This document shows positions 1-14,200 of a stretch of DNA of 64,000 bases, in pieces. Under the pieces are notes generated by a model. It saw only the letters and a program-made list of their open reading frames with translations. It was not told the DNA's origin and made no database searches. Positions within the stretch are counted from its first letter, which is position 1, and the number at the start of each line of letters is the position of its first letter. A program made the translations under genes and the position numbers. Source of the stretch: Tubiluchus corallicola (Eukaryota > Priapulida > Priapulimorpha > Priapulimorphida > Tubiluchidae); assembly GCA_030141605.1 (NCBI GenBank), contig JAQGDQ010002366.1, positions 433,160 through 497,159 of the forward strand. The letters run 5' to 3'.

Positions 1-480
1 ATACGTGCAGGTAAAATTTATTAATTACGTTTTGAGGTAATGTCATGAAACAAAAATACATTCACAAGTCAAGGCATCTATGACTTACATTATATAATCC
101 AACAAAGTAACTGCGTGATCTAACATTAACAAATCGTAAATCGGGTTTGGGGTTTTATGTTTGTGGTCTAAAGTGATAGCAAGGGTTACGTTAGCGGATT
201 TGTGACTCCAGAGATGTCTTAAAACACATATTTTATTACCTTATTTATTTAAAAGTAAGTTGCAGCAATATTACAAACGCATTAATAGTTTGTATAATTT
301 ACTGTGTAAAATAGTCTAAAACCAGGTTGTCATGTAATGTTAATGAGAATTGCATAGGAAAATCGCGTTTGATATTATAAGCAGTGATACTTATTATAGT
401 TGCCCCCAAGGAAGTGCCCAACTATACTATAACTGTCAGTTCCATCCATCGCTACTTTTTTCGGTTCTAGAGTAATCTGT
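1..480. other. Intergenic sequence, no gene seen
   Basis: AT-rich sequence with no open frame of useful length, no protein-like translation and no clear repeat. It may be the upstream flank or a 5' intron of the SMG6 gene that follows. Confidence 0.4.
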
Positions 481-489
481 CTTCTTTAC

Positions 490-1440
490 AATGAGATCAG
501 GACCTAGAGTTCAACTCTTGTATGGTCCCATCTCATATTCATTTTAAATTTATCGATAAATGGTGCATTTACAGTATCAGCTAAGAGTGAGTTCCACGGA
601 TGTCACACGAGAGGTCACACGAGAGGCAAAAAAATGAGAACGGATGTTGGTTCGGCTATATTCTATGAAGAGTTTTGAATCACGGCCTCATAGTTCTCTG
701 TGTGATCTTGAGATGAAATCTTGTTCTTGTAAAACTGAGGTTCCTTTCATAATTTTATAACAATTGACAAGATCGGTGTTGTTCCAAAGTGGACATCATT
801 GCAAGATCTGCATCGTGGGCTAACCTCACACATATGTTTTGAGTTTTCTCCAAATCATCTTTCAGAGCTTTATCCTGTGGTGACCATACTACTGATGCAA
901 ATTCTAAAATAAGATGAACGACTGCTTTGTGTATAGAGGGACTATCGCATTAGCAGATCTTGAAATGACACAACGTTTGATCATACCAATTCAGCGATTC
1001 GCCTCAGCTATTATATGATTAACATGGGTGTTCAGCATTATGTTATTGGATCTGTAACTGCCTAAATCACGTGCAACAGATTTCTCTTCTATGACTCCAT
1101 CACTGATATAATATAGTGTGTGAGATTTATTCCACATGTGTAAGCAACCTTTACTTCTCTCAAGTCTTAACCATTCATTGCACCAATTTCATTGAGATCA
1201 TTTTGTAAAATAAATTGGTCAAAGTCACCCCAGATTGGGCGATAGGGCTTAAGATCATACTAATAAAGGGATGCTTGTATGCAGAGATACACAATTAGTA
1301 ATGTCGTTTATAAAAATAAGAAAGCTGTAAGGGCCACTAAGGGTACCTGGGGACTCCACTAACTACTGGTTGCCAGTTTGTAGTTATGCCATTCATAACA
1401 ATGGTTTATTGTTATAAAGGAATTTGATACCTTTAACAGT
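490..1440 (-). mobile_element. Decayed LINE 3' fragment (reverse transcriptase C-terminus)
   Basis: Seen: read on the minus strand, the stretch matches piece by piece the C-terminal part of the LINE at 35090-39190. The shared parts are a tail region around 590-650 resembling 35150-35215, the block at 1060-1130 resembling 35635-35705, and the block near 1340-1440 resembling 35930-36005. All frames are broken by stops and indels. A 13-bp step is duplicated near 601-625. Inference: an old, 5'-truncated copy of the same LINE family, now non-functional. Confidence 0.6.
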
Positions 1441-1772
1441 GGTAGGGCATAGATTAAGCTTATAACTATAAATTTTTGGATCAGTAACTGTACATATTTG
1501 GATTTTTTACAATTTTTTAAAGAATTGCACAAAAACAATTATACTGTAATTATGAGTGCTGCACTGCTAAGCTGCAAGTAATCGATAAGCACCAGTGATG
1601 GCCAGTTAGATAATAACAATAATAATTAACGCGTGTTTGTTTAATTTCCTGCTTGTGGCTGGTAGTTCTTCACAGTCTTTGAGTATATCTGTATCTGAAT
1701 TTTTGTTTATTCACTGAATGTGAATATAAAATTCACAGTGCGAAAGTAGAACTCTGTGAGATAAACTGTAAA

Positions 1773-1830
1773 ATGAAGCTAAAAATGTGCAAAACTTTTT
1801 CACCAATTAAAATTGTAAATATGTTGCGTG
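1773..1830 (+). CDS. Candidate first coding exon of SMG6
   Basis: Exon 2 of SMG6 (from 2209) needs an upstream exon ending in phase 1, because its own frame meets a stop codon before any ATG. This stretch starts with ATG, is 58 nt long (19 codons plus one base) and ends at a GT donor (G|GTATTT), so it would restore the frame with a glycine at the junction. The encoded 19 residues are unremarkable, the donor is weak, and no conserved motif supports it. The true start may instead lie outside the window. Confidence 0.25.
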
Positions 1831-2208
1831 GTATTTTGTTGACTATATGCTTATTTAAAGTTTGTATTATCACAGAAAAATTTTAATCTTGTCAGTCAAA
1901 AATTAATTTTTTACTACTTCTAACCAGATACTTTGTAAGACAGTAGCTGCTTTTTCACAGTGATTCAGTATCATCTTAATTGTCAGTGCAATAGTCTTAA
2001 AGTATGTCAATCTCTTCGGGGCAACTTTGTTCCTCTAATGAGATAACATGCAGGTTTTGCTATTGAGCGATCACTGCTTAAAAATGCTATGATTTATTGG
2101 CAAAAAATCACCTTGAGCTTAAAATAAACCATTAAACCTTTTTTGTTGAACTTTCGTAAAAGCTTAACAAACAATTCATAAATAGATAAGTACTGATTTC
2201 ATTATCAG

Positions 2209-5200
2209 GCACTCAAGCTGACGAGACAACAATTTCAAAATCAGAGAAAGAGAAACGTGCCCGTAGACCTGCAAAGAAACCCTCAAAACGACCAGACAGG
2301 GAATTGTACACTCCACGTCACAGGAAGAAAATTGATGATATGATTAGGTGGGTATAAACAGGGATTTTTTTTGAATTTTTTTGCAGTTTTCATGAATGAA
2401 GCCTTGCTGGCTTGACGATGTTATAGTAAGATGTCATCAGCATTATTGATTTATGCTACATCAATTAATGTTGATGAAACGATTATTAAATTTAAACAAT
2501 AATGAGATTTTTGTATGCCTTCTAAAGTATTCATTTCTTTAACTAGAATAGTGTTAATGTAATCGTATTAGTTTTTAGTTAATTCATTGGCTGTCTAGCT
2601 ATAACTGTCTGATTTGTGTGACAGACTTTTTCTATGCCCTAGTTTATTTTATAGCTTACATAAAAAATATGATTTTGATCTGTCAGTAGTAGGTGGCTTG
2701 ACACTAAACAGATTTCAACTAAAAACAATATTATCAATAATCAGCAAAATGAAATTGTTTGATTTGTGATATATTTAGTGTCTAACAGCTGAATACCAAA
2801 ATTTTAATTTGATACAGGCTAAATAAGTGGGTTTATTATTACTTTTGTCTTTTTTAATTAGTTTCCTTGCTATTTTCAGTACAAGTAATGAAGAAACTGG
2901 GGAAGAAAGTCCAATGAAGATTGATATTCGTCAGAGCAATACGGCAGTGAAGTGCAATGATACTGCGAAGAAGTCTCCTAATCAAATCAACAATGTTGGA
3001 AAACAGTCACCTAATCAAAGCAATAATATTGGAAAACATTCACCTAATCAAAGCAACAATGTTGGAAAACAGTCACCTAATCAAAGCAATAATGTTGGAA
3101 AACATTCACCTAATCAAAGCAACAATGTTGGAAAACAGTCACCTAATCAAAGCAATAATGTTGGAAAACATTCACCTAATCAAAGCAACAGTGCTGGAAA
3201 ACCTTCACCTAATCAAAGCAACGATGTAGCAAAACAGTCGCTTGTTCAGAGCGATGTTTCAGAGCTGTCCCCTAATCAAACCAAGCGTTTTATGAAACAG
3301 TCACCTGTTATGAGCGACGATACTTCAACGTGCAATAATGCAGAGAAGCAGTCATTGAGTTGCTTGAGTGAGAAGACTGTTAAACGTTCACGTCGTCCTG
3401 CTCAAGCAATTTACGTGCCCAAACATCGACAGCAGGCATCAAAACCTGAGCCGTCTCAAGGCAAATATTTTTTATATATAAACTGTCATTGACATTTTCT
3501 GCACAATTTTGTGAATGCTGTGTTTTGTAATCGTAGCATTTACTATTATTCTGTAGCATACAGAACTACACTGTGTTTACACATTTATCTCATTTGCTTG
3601 ATATAAGTCACTTTTGACTACATATACCATTGATATCATTATTTATGTGTGTCATTGACTATTATAGTTAATTGTCATTTAATTTCTACTGTAGTAGTGT
3701 TTGTACAAACAAAATGTAGTGGTCTATGTTGTGAAGTTATACGTACATATCTTCTTAACAACTAAATCTAACTCTGGTAACTATAATATTGGCTATTTTC
3801 TTGTAGAAACATTACCTGCTTGTGAAAGTGGAAACAGTAGGTCTATGGTGAAAGAAATGCCCAAGACTCCAATCAGAACCAGTAGCCCATCTCAGCGTTC
3901 TAAACGTAGTCCGGTTGAGCACAACAAGCAAAAAGTTTCACCAAAAACAAGGGCTGATGATTCTCCCACATCTAAGAGTGAATCTGACGAATATCGAATA
4001 CCAAAAGTTGGGGAAGTTCCGTCTGCACCTGTTGCTGTACGATCATATTCTGATTTTCGTCGTAACAGACATAACTATTCTGCTCGACAAAGTAGTGAAG
4101 GTAAACAAGCAAAGAATGATACCAGTCTGCCAAATGTAAAACTAAAAGAACCAGTAAAGGCTAATGTGAAAAAAGGCACATCTTCTCATAAAAATGTGAC
4201 TGACTATTTAGATGATAAGCTAGCTGAGTTTTCTAATAAGAGTGTGAGAACAGGTAAAAATGTCAGTGATGGCACTCAGGAAGAATCTGACTGGGATACA
4301 AGTTCCAAATCAACTAAATTATACACTTGGCCAAGTGACCCACAAGACTTGGCAAAAGCCACCTGTGCACATGTATCTACCGAAATTTATGAAAGTGCAG
4401 ATTTAGATAAAAAGATCTCTGAGTGTTTTGTAAATGAGAAACCACAACCACAGAGAGTGAGGCAAAGGCAGCATGGTACAAGTAAGTGGGAATCTACAGG
4501 CAAATGGGAAGCCTCACATGAAGATTCACTGCTATCGAGTGAAGATGTGCAAAACAATGGGAATTTGTCAATACCTGAAAGGGAAAACTGGTATAGAGAA
4601 TTAAATGAGATTATCACTCATAAAGAAGAAAAGATAAAAAATCAGCAAAAGAATAAAAAACCTGTCGTGGAGAAGAATAATTCAAGCAAGCAAACGGTAC
4701 GTGGTAAAGTTTGTGTGTTTTATAATATAAATCTGTATGAATCATGTAGTTTTATGAAAATTTTTACATTAAAAAGATTGTAACATGTTCATAAAAGTGT
4801 AAGGTAGTTTCATTTTAGGTAATCTTCATAAGCTGCTTGTATAGCTTTTTTGCTTGAGAACATGTAAAGCATTTTATACGTTGCTTTCATTTACTAGGAA
4901 CCAAGTAGCTGTTTTTCAGAAACAACCGACACTGCCGATTGGAATAACGTGTCCTGTAGCCAATTTATTGACACTGGAGGTAGGTTAGCTTTTCTATTTT
5001 CACAATGTTGAATGCTAAGTTTCTGTAATTAGAGACATTGCGAAAATTGTTTTTCCGAAAACGGCTCGTTGCTAAAGTGCTGAACTTTAACAAAACACTT
5101 TTATACAGTAATTAAGATCCTACGGGCTTTTGTTGGTTGAGCTTGATATCACCATTATTGATTTTTTGCAGCACTTTTCTCACTTCCATTTACACATATT

Positions 5201-8200
5201 AATTATATTTTCTTGTTGTTATGCATATTTTCCTAATTGAAAATTATTAAAGCTGATTTTTTTCTTTGTTTTTGGTGCCTCTGTAGTCCTATTTAATTCC
5301 TGGCTTCAAAATGTTTTTCGTCATCATCATGAAATTAATGAATCTGAGTCTCATTTACAATAATTTTCGAATCTGGATCAAATCTATATCTCTATTTAAC
5401 AGAATTTTTGAAATAGAATCAAATTTGAATTTCGATTTTCTAGGTATATCTGTAAACCGAATCTTTTTCGAATGGCTTGGGGTGTCATTTCTTGCACATT
5501 TTGTAATGTATTGCACATTTGCTCATAAGATTTTATTTCTTGGATATGCAGAAACTGAAACTGTGCTGACATTTGTGTATTTCAAGTAGGACAAAGTTAT
5601 CAAAAAAGGCAGAAAATTGAGCAATTCAGTTTTAAAAATTTAAATGTAAAAGATTGCATAATTGCTTTCTAATAAGGCTCTGCCGAACCGCTTCTGCAAT
5701 CGAACTGATTAAACTGATTCTTTTTTTCATTTCTCTGGAATCAGGTTGGATGTAAAGTAACATAGAACTTTAACAAATCAAATCGAATTAAAGCTTCTTT
5801 TCGGATTCAGTTTCGAAGCTTCAGTTCTGTTGAAGTTTCATGAGAACTGGAACTTCGTGAAATCTGTACCATGTGCATTTTTAGGCCACACTAGTGTCGA
5901 TGAATTAATTGACATGAATGTAAGAGAGGCCAGGATGCGTACAATGAGTTGGTCTGAGATCGTCGATGAAGAGTTGAGTCAGGGTTGCTTGAGCGAATGT
6001 AGACGATCATGTGGCAGTCTGCGATCTCGTGGATCATCACAATGTTCACAGGATGATTTTGATGATGAGCAGCTAGAAGATTGGCAGCGAAGTGCCTTCA
6101 GTGGCATTAACTCAGCAGATGAGGTGGGTGATTGGTTTTTATGTTTGTTACAGTATGTAAACCATTGTGCTCAGTATGGTTCTAGGAAATTGTGTACGTA
6201 GAAAATCATTAGAGCCTTATTCTATAATAGAAAGAACTAAAACATTTTTTTGACAGGAATATCAATGAACATTGCTTTAGAATTGGAGTTTCTGCTGTTG
6301 TCGTTTACGACTATTGATACTCTTTTGAATTCAGTAATTTGAATGCCCATTGCTTATTTCAGCTCAATTTTGCCATAATGAATAAGTGTTGACTGTGTCA
6401 GATTTACTTTCTCAATAATAACCTGATTTCTGATTTAATGAGATTAGCATGTTCTGTGCTAAACTGTATCTTAGACTCATGGCAGTTTTTGTTTGGTATT
6501 TCGTCAGGCGTTTGAGTTAAGGTCTCGAAACTATGCCAGTGGTGAGTTCGGGAGGGGTGTACATGACCTATTAAAACGAGACGTAGCCTTTGGAGGGAAC
6601 TGGAACTGCCCCATTGTTTCACTTTTCTGTTTTTGGAAGCTCCACCTCCAAGCAATTGAATAGCCATTTAGAATAATTATCTAACTAAATTACCACTAAA
6701 CATATTTTCAGAATAAACATCTAAGCTTCATACTTAATTATATCAATACTTGGACAGTCCTTTCAAAGACAATTTTTTTACCTGCTCTTCGCATAACTTT
6801 TACCATTTATGTCAGCCTTTATATGTGACACATGCATGAGTGTAAAGCATGATTCATCAACAACTATCTATCAGTTTAAGAACATGTTGCATTGTTAGTT
6901 ACCATGACAACTTAATAGCACTTACTTATACGGAGAGGTACCAAGCTTAAGAGTTGCTATTTATATGATAATCATTAGAATATATGCTAATTTGAGGCTT
7001 CATGCTGTATCAAAGCAGATTATACGATAATTATTTAAATACGAAACAAAAAATGCAAGTTTGAAAAATTGTGCACTGAAAACATATAAAGCGTTGGGAA
7101 GTAATTGTACTTTGATATCTTTGTAGTCTGAAGCATGCTGATTGCAGTAATGGTCCCAGTTTCTTGAAAAAATGTAATTTCAAAAAAGAATGCTCATTAT
7201 GACATTGATTAAGCTTGGTTTTGCATGTGCAGAAATTAGTGACATTTTCTGTGTTTTAACAAATTTAATTTGACATTTATTAGTGCTACTTTTTGGTGTT
7301 ATAGTTACTTATTGAGTGCATATTTGTAATAATTTTCTGAAATTTTGCAATGATTGTGGATTTTGGACAAATATACAATAATTTTTAGCCTCCAATACAT
7401 TAATCAGCTTCATACAAAACGGTACCCTGATGTATCACTTCTTTTTTAGCATTTTGAAGTCTGTTGTTTGCATTTTTAATTCAAAATTAAACTAAATTCG
7501 TATATCACAGAGTTGGAGTGCTGTAAAATCAGTTGAGTCACATTCACTGCCTCGTCGCTATAATCGAAGTAAAAAGAAAAAGGCTCAACGAATGACTCGT
7601 TCAATGGAGACTCCTCTTCGTGGTTTGCAGCATTCTGACCAGGGCATTAAGGATGCGAATATGAGTGAAAAGCAAGATGGTGAGAGGTAAATTATAGTGT
7701 ATTTATTCACTGAAATAATGTGTATGCAGTATGCAGAATTTTTATTGGCCAAAGCAGTTTGGTATGTGTTGAACAAATTTGCCTATGGCGTAAATTTGAG
7801 GTATACTAAACTTTGAATATTAACTTCTAACCTTGTTCAACAAGCTGTATGATCTTTAGGTTAGCTTGAAAACTTGGTACAAAAACTAGGCAAGTGAGTG
7901 TTCTTGTACTTTCATATTTCTTTATTGCTATGATTCAAAAACGTGTTTATTTCAATGCATTCATTTTTATGATTTTTTTCATTGTTCAATTTTTCATAGT
8001 GATAAGGTTTCACAAGCTTCTCGTGTCAAGTTTTATTGGTCAAATTGTTCAGCAAAAAACTCAAGTGCTGTTATTGTGCAATTCTGAATGTATAAAAGTG
8101 TTTTAAGTAGCATTCTTTTTTAACTTTAGAAGCGTAAATGAATTACATGATCTTAGTTTCATGTAAATTTGTTTATTGTAATTTAAATTTTAATCTAAAG

Positions 8201-11200
8201 CCTCCAATGGCAATCAAAAGGACATCAGAAGATGAGAAGTTCTAGAACTAGGACACGCATAACCAAATCCGAAAGCATTGAAAACCTAGCGATACAGCAA
8301 TTTAATAACAGGTATGTATTGATTAAAGGTCAAATTTAACATTTCTATTTTATAAGAAAACCCAACCCAATCTTAAACATTTCTATTTTATAAGAAAACC
8401 TGACCCAGTCTTAAATTATAACTTGAAACAATCTACTTTATAAGATATTAAAATTGAACGTACTAAATTTTTAAGAATGATGTGAAGGACTTCAGAACCA
8501 TAATTTCGCTTTCATGCGACTAGTTGCGTGCATTTTGCCATTCGTAGGGTAGACCATTAGACGGGCATTAACGCCTAGATGTCAGAAATGCAAAATGCGT
8601 GCTGTACCTCTCAGTTCAAAAATATTCTGTTGTGAGATATTACACACATTCGAGCGGTCATGCGTGAGAGGAAAACTTCAAATTTGAATTTCAAACTTAA
8701 AATGTGTTGTATTTCACACTGAATGTTATATAGTAGCAATGTACTTTCATTTTGGCTTTCGCAAACACTTATAATAGTCATAAGATGTATAACAAATAAA
8801 AAATGGTAAAATTTGTCCCTGAGATAGCAGCGATATCTGCTCTGGCCCGTTTATTAGCTGAGAGCTTATATGCTGACGGCATGCTTTTTAGTAATAAAGT
8901 TACATGATGACATTGAGTGTGACTTGTCTGCTGCAAGACAACTGATGCTAGGCATAAGCTGTAATGCAGCATTGGTTGCTAGTTTTTGTGTGTAATGTAG
9001 TTCATAACGCTTTGTAGGAACCGCAGTAATAGTGATGCTACTGAAGCACAAGTTTGGCAGAAACATTCAGAGAAAACCATGCGTTTTACCTCCACCAGGT
9101 TGAACTATGGGAAAAGAAATGATGTTAATAGAGACAGTCATTATGCTCGTGCTGATAAAGATCCCTCATGGAGGCGTGAGCCAGACAAATGTAATGTTGT
9201 AAAAAGGGGACTACAAACTCGTCGTGCTGACTGTGATGCTGAAGTGTTCCCGAAGAGCAAGAATCCTTTAGCTGATAAAATGGGAAACTTGCCACCAAGG
9301 TTACAAGCAAAGTATTTAGAAAAGCAGAAGGGACAACCAAGTAAAATTTCTGATCATGAGCAAAGTAGAATGACGCCTAGTCCGAGCACAATGAGAAGAG
9401 CTTCCACAGATAATTGTTTTGATGAGTTGTACAAATCCCCACCATGCCAACAAAGGCTCTCAGGCGAACAAATTACCTCTCATGTGCCGGGTGTGCTGCA
9501 TTTACCTGCCAATTCAGGATCATCATTTTCAGAAAATGTGGTTTACAACAAGCATAGTGTCCAGAACTTCAATTCTCCTTCACAGCAATATCACTGTTAT
9601 GGTCGTGATTCTTCTCTAGTCTTTGTAAATACAAGTAATCGAGATGAGCAGACGTCAGGGAGGATGACTGCATCACCTTCTAGTGAAAACACGCCGTACT
9701 CGCCAAATTCTTTTCCAAAAGAATCGCCTTCGCAAGCGTGTCGAATGCCAGCTGTTGATATTCGATATGATCCGAAATATCAAGCGTTGATGCTTGAAAG
9801 AGCAAGACTGAACGAGCAGTCGAATTATAATGTTGGTTTCCAACAGGGTGATACTTATTATAGAGGATCCGGTGGATCTATGGCTTACCCAGACACTTAT
9901 ATTCCCTGGTATTATCAAAGGTACATTTTACCTTTCTATGATCAGTAAACCTATAATTGTTGGATCATTAATTGATAATCTTGACTTTAAAATTCTAAAT
10001 AATTGATTGATTACTTGCAGATTAGTTTAAGCTCTAAAATAAGTAACCATATTTGTATGTGTTAGTTTAGCGTGAGTAGTTTAACACTTGGAAATGCTAA
10101 TTTGTGTTGATGAGCTAATTAATTTAATGTGATTAATTTAAGCCATGCCTTCATCACAAGAGACTCTGTAGTCCAAATGTGTCAGACTTCTAATCCAAAG
10201 GCCTACGGTTCAAATTGTGGTTGTATCTTTGCTCTTCCATGCTCAGTCTTTAAAACCATATTTTTTCCATGTTGGCCATGTTTGGTTTTAAAAGGTTTAA
10301 AAATTGAAATATTTATTCCATTGCCATATGAAAAAGTTTAAAATCAAGGTAAAAACAGATTTTGCAGTTTTACATTTTTTGTGTCCTGATTATTTTATCA
10401 CATTCAACCTCTGCTCTTGCATTTTTGATTTTATTACATTTTTTGTTAACAAATAGATCTCATAACAGGGTACTTCATTTTTTAACTGTATGTGTATTTG
10501 TTTGTATATATATTTCTACTATTATATCATTGCTTTATATATTTTAAGTAATTTTCTGATTTTCTAGACCAGATGAGCAAACCCAGCTGCATGGTCAACC
10601 CGGTGCTTATTCTAAGGCAGAGGTTGTTTTAGTAGAACTAAATAACATTGAGTCATGTCTGTCTAGACTTCTATGTAAACCATATTATTTGGATGGTGAT
10701 AGGAACCATATCTTACATTTAAGGTAAGCGAAAAAGCATGAAGTGATTCTTAACTTGAAAAATTCACAAAAATTGACAGAATGAAGGGTACCAGCTAAAA
10801 TTGTACATGGCTTGCTTCACTTCGAATTTGTCTACCCCCAGCATGTTAAAGGTTAGCACAAGTATACCTGCTTTGTGACAATTCATTTCTTTTAATTTTG
10901 CTTTCCCATGGGATGATTTGAATGTCTGAAACATAAAACTAGAAGTACGTTGCTTTAATGAAAACGTGATTGTAATTTAATATTTGTACTTGTCAGATTG
11001 CAGTTGCAAGGCAAATTTGAGGAGCTGGTTTTAATAGATCCCGATTTAAACAAAAAACATGGATTGGAGCAAGATATGTGGAAACGGGTATTTTACAAGG
11101 TCGGTGTAACTTTTTTATATGCCAGCAAATTACAGAAATATTAATTATTAATGGAGCATTTAGATTCTGATAAAAAATAAAAAACTTAAAAACATTTTTA

Positions 11201-14200
11201 TTTGCAATACATTAATTTTTTCATGTAAAATGATTTAGCCGTATCGGCTTCGACGTTGTACTACTAATTTTTTCATGTAAAATATGCTTAGCAAAATCAA
11301 CTGATTCGAAAATGTTTTGTTTTTGGTACCTGGCTATTTTTATTGCACGTCAACAATGAATTATTACCTTTACAAGAAATGTCTGAAATGATATGTACAC
11401 TTGTGCCTAAATAAATAATACGTGCCAAATCCAAACACATTAGTACTTCCATTCTAAATGCTGTGGTTACATTATACTTTCTGAATCATTATTTCTAGAT
11501 TTTTAACAGTTTAAAAAACTAGAATGGATCTGGCCTATGTGCTTGGAACCTTCATATCCTATTTTGCTCATTTCTTGTAAAGTAAGTAATTTCCATAATA
11601 AAATCATGGAACGTATTCACTGTTATTATAGCTTCATAATATGAGTGCTACAATAACAACATGTCTGAGCTTTAGGGAACCTGCAGTTCGTGCTGGATCC
11701 AAAAATATAAATGTTATACATTTTGTTTTCGTTGCTTTATTTTCTTTTCATTCGCCTTTGTTCACGACACCGGTGTTTTTCAAGGTAATCGAAGACTTCC
11801 GAAGGCAGATAGATGAAACTAAGAGCGAAGAGGAAAAATCTGAGATCAAATCGTGCCTTCTGCGAGTATTAGAACAAGTAATGTAAATCCTGCATTTGTA
11901 ACAACTACATTCAAAAAATGATAATTATATTTGAGAAATTGTAATCTAAACAGTCTTGCTTTCAGCTCTTTTAATAGAATCTTGAACCAGATGTGGTGTG
12001 TTGAATAAGATTTACAAAGCAAAATTTTGTTGTTTACTTTTCGTATGCACATGCAAACATTTACGCAAATAATGTTTCTTGTATTTTTTATAACAATAAC
12101 AGACTTTAAACTATAAATGCCTGTGAAAAAGTGCAGTATACTGAGCTGTTTTTTTTGTTTGAATTTTGCAATTAAAGTAAACATTACTAACAAATTGCTT
12201 TATGCTACTGCAAACATAATTTCATTAATTAAAAAACTACGTGTGCTAAATAAATGTGAATAAGAAAATGTGGTATGTTTCTTAAATGTAGTTCAACAAT
12301 GTTAGCATTTAATAGGCCTGTCATAGAATATGTATATAAAAGGTGTTGGATTTGAACAGAAGGTCATGTTTATTATTTGCAGGGCGCAAACTTCTATGAA
12401 GAGTTGTTAGAGAAAATTCAACGCATGTACAGTTTAGATCTGAATACTTTTTTGCAACCGGATTTCATTCGCCCGGAGCAGCCAAAACGGGAATTGAAAT
12501 TAGGAATATTAAGCGCACATCGGTATTATCTTTGCTTAGGGGACATTGCCAGATACAAGGAACAAGTAAATGACACATCTAACTATGGCAGGGCTAGAAA
12601 GTGAGTTTTTGTAACTGTGATAGATGTTGTATATACTGTCTAATGCTAGGTCAAATAAAATTTGATTTGATTTCCGCTTGATAACAAAGTCGTTCCTTAA
12701 TTCATTTTTATATAGCTAGCATCTTTAGATAAATAGACAGTATGCAACAAAAAGGAAAGCATTTTTTACATGTTTACTGTTGCCTTGTGCTGTTTTCATT
12801 TGTAATGACCAATGGATCTTTCAATGGCACTGTACTTCTCTTTACCATGTTGACGCATTTTAATCAATATTGAAATGCCAGATGTGCAGTACTAATTCTT
12901 TTCGAGTCTGTCTGTTCATAGAATCTTTTTGCATAGAGCCATGATTTTTAGTCATATAGCAGATATCAAAGTAATTTAAAGATTTGAATGAAAAACAGCT
13001 GGACTGTGAGTACTTCCTGCTCTTCTTCTGTCTTCCTGGTGTAAATTTTGCAACATTGTTTTTTAGCACAATAGTGGTACTACTTTTTTATGCAAACTGT
13101 AACGTGTTAGCAAAGCTAAACACTTTGAAATAAAATGTTCATTTTTGGCTGGAGATTAAAGGTAATGCTAAGGCTTTTCTTGTTATTGTACTTAATCTTG
13201 GTAATGTTAAATAAAATCATAGTAACTGTAATTCGTTAAAATCTGTTTCAGCTGGTACATTAAAGCACAGAAGCTATGGCCTAAAAGTGGACGTGTTTAT
13301 AACCAGTTGGCTTTACTGGCGCATTATACGGTATGATATAAGTTATTGTATAAGAGCTTTTGTGGCTTATTCAGTTTATATAAAAATAATAATATGCATT
13401 GTAGGTGTTGTTCAAAAATATTTCAGGATGGCAGTGGTTTTTAAGAGGTTTGTTTAAGAATTTAGATCACATTTACCTTCTGTTTTATTATAGTTGAGAA
13501 TGTAAAAATTTGACAAATTGGTTTTTGAACATTATCAACCTTAACTGCAAGTGGCGTTCTTAAGAATTGGGACATGCTGTGACTGAAGCTTGGCAGTTTT
13601 AATTTCAAAATTTAGCTGCTCTTTGAGTTCTGGTTTGTTGCAAATTCTTCATGAACATGTTTTTATCCGTTTTACTTGTAAATATTCTAATGTCTTATTA
13701 CAATAATCTTTGTAACTAGCATTTCTTGTTTGACTATGCAACAGTAATGATATTGCTAATTCTTAAGTTCTTTAATTTAAATGATAAGATTTTGTTTTAT
13801 TTTGTGATACCACCAGAGGTTGTTTGCATTAGTTTTTGTAACCGCATTTGTATAATTGGCTTTATTTATAGCTATATTCTATACTTGGTTATTTTCTGCT
13901 GTAGAAACGAAAATTGGATGCAGTGTATTATTACATGCGAAGTTTGGCTACCAGTACGCCATTTGCGTCAGCTAGAGAAAGCTTAGCTTTGGTTTTTGAA
14001 GAGATAAGAAAAAAGGTTTGTTGAGATGTTTAATGCGATGCAGTTAAAATATACCTAGAGCCCATTAATAGATCTGCATGTTAAATGAGTCGCACAAAAC
14101 CATTTGTCCAAAATGAAAATGCTTGCCGGTTTACACTTCACTGAATAGCAGGTAGGCGAGTAATTTGAAAATACTTATCCTTGTGTTATAATTTTTTGCA

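Noticed and set aside
2957-3229. Second long open frame over the SMG6 minisatellite
   Set aside because: It is the shifted reading of the same 33-bp repeat; a unit divisible by three opens more than one frame automatically.
5311-5589. 92-codon open frame in an SMG6 intron
   Set aside because: Hydrophobic, low-complexity translation, lies between two well-defined exons and overlaps repeat-like sequence.
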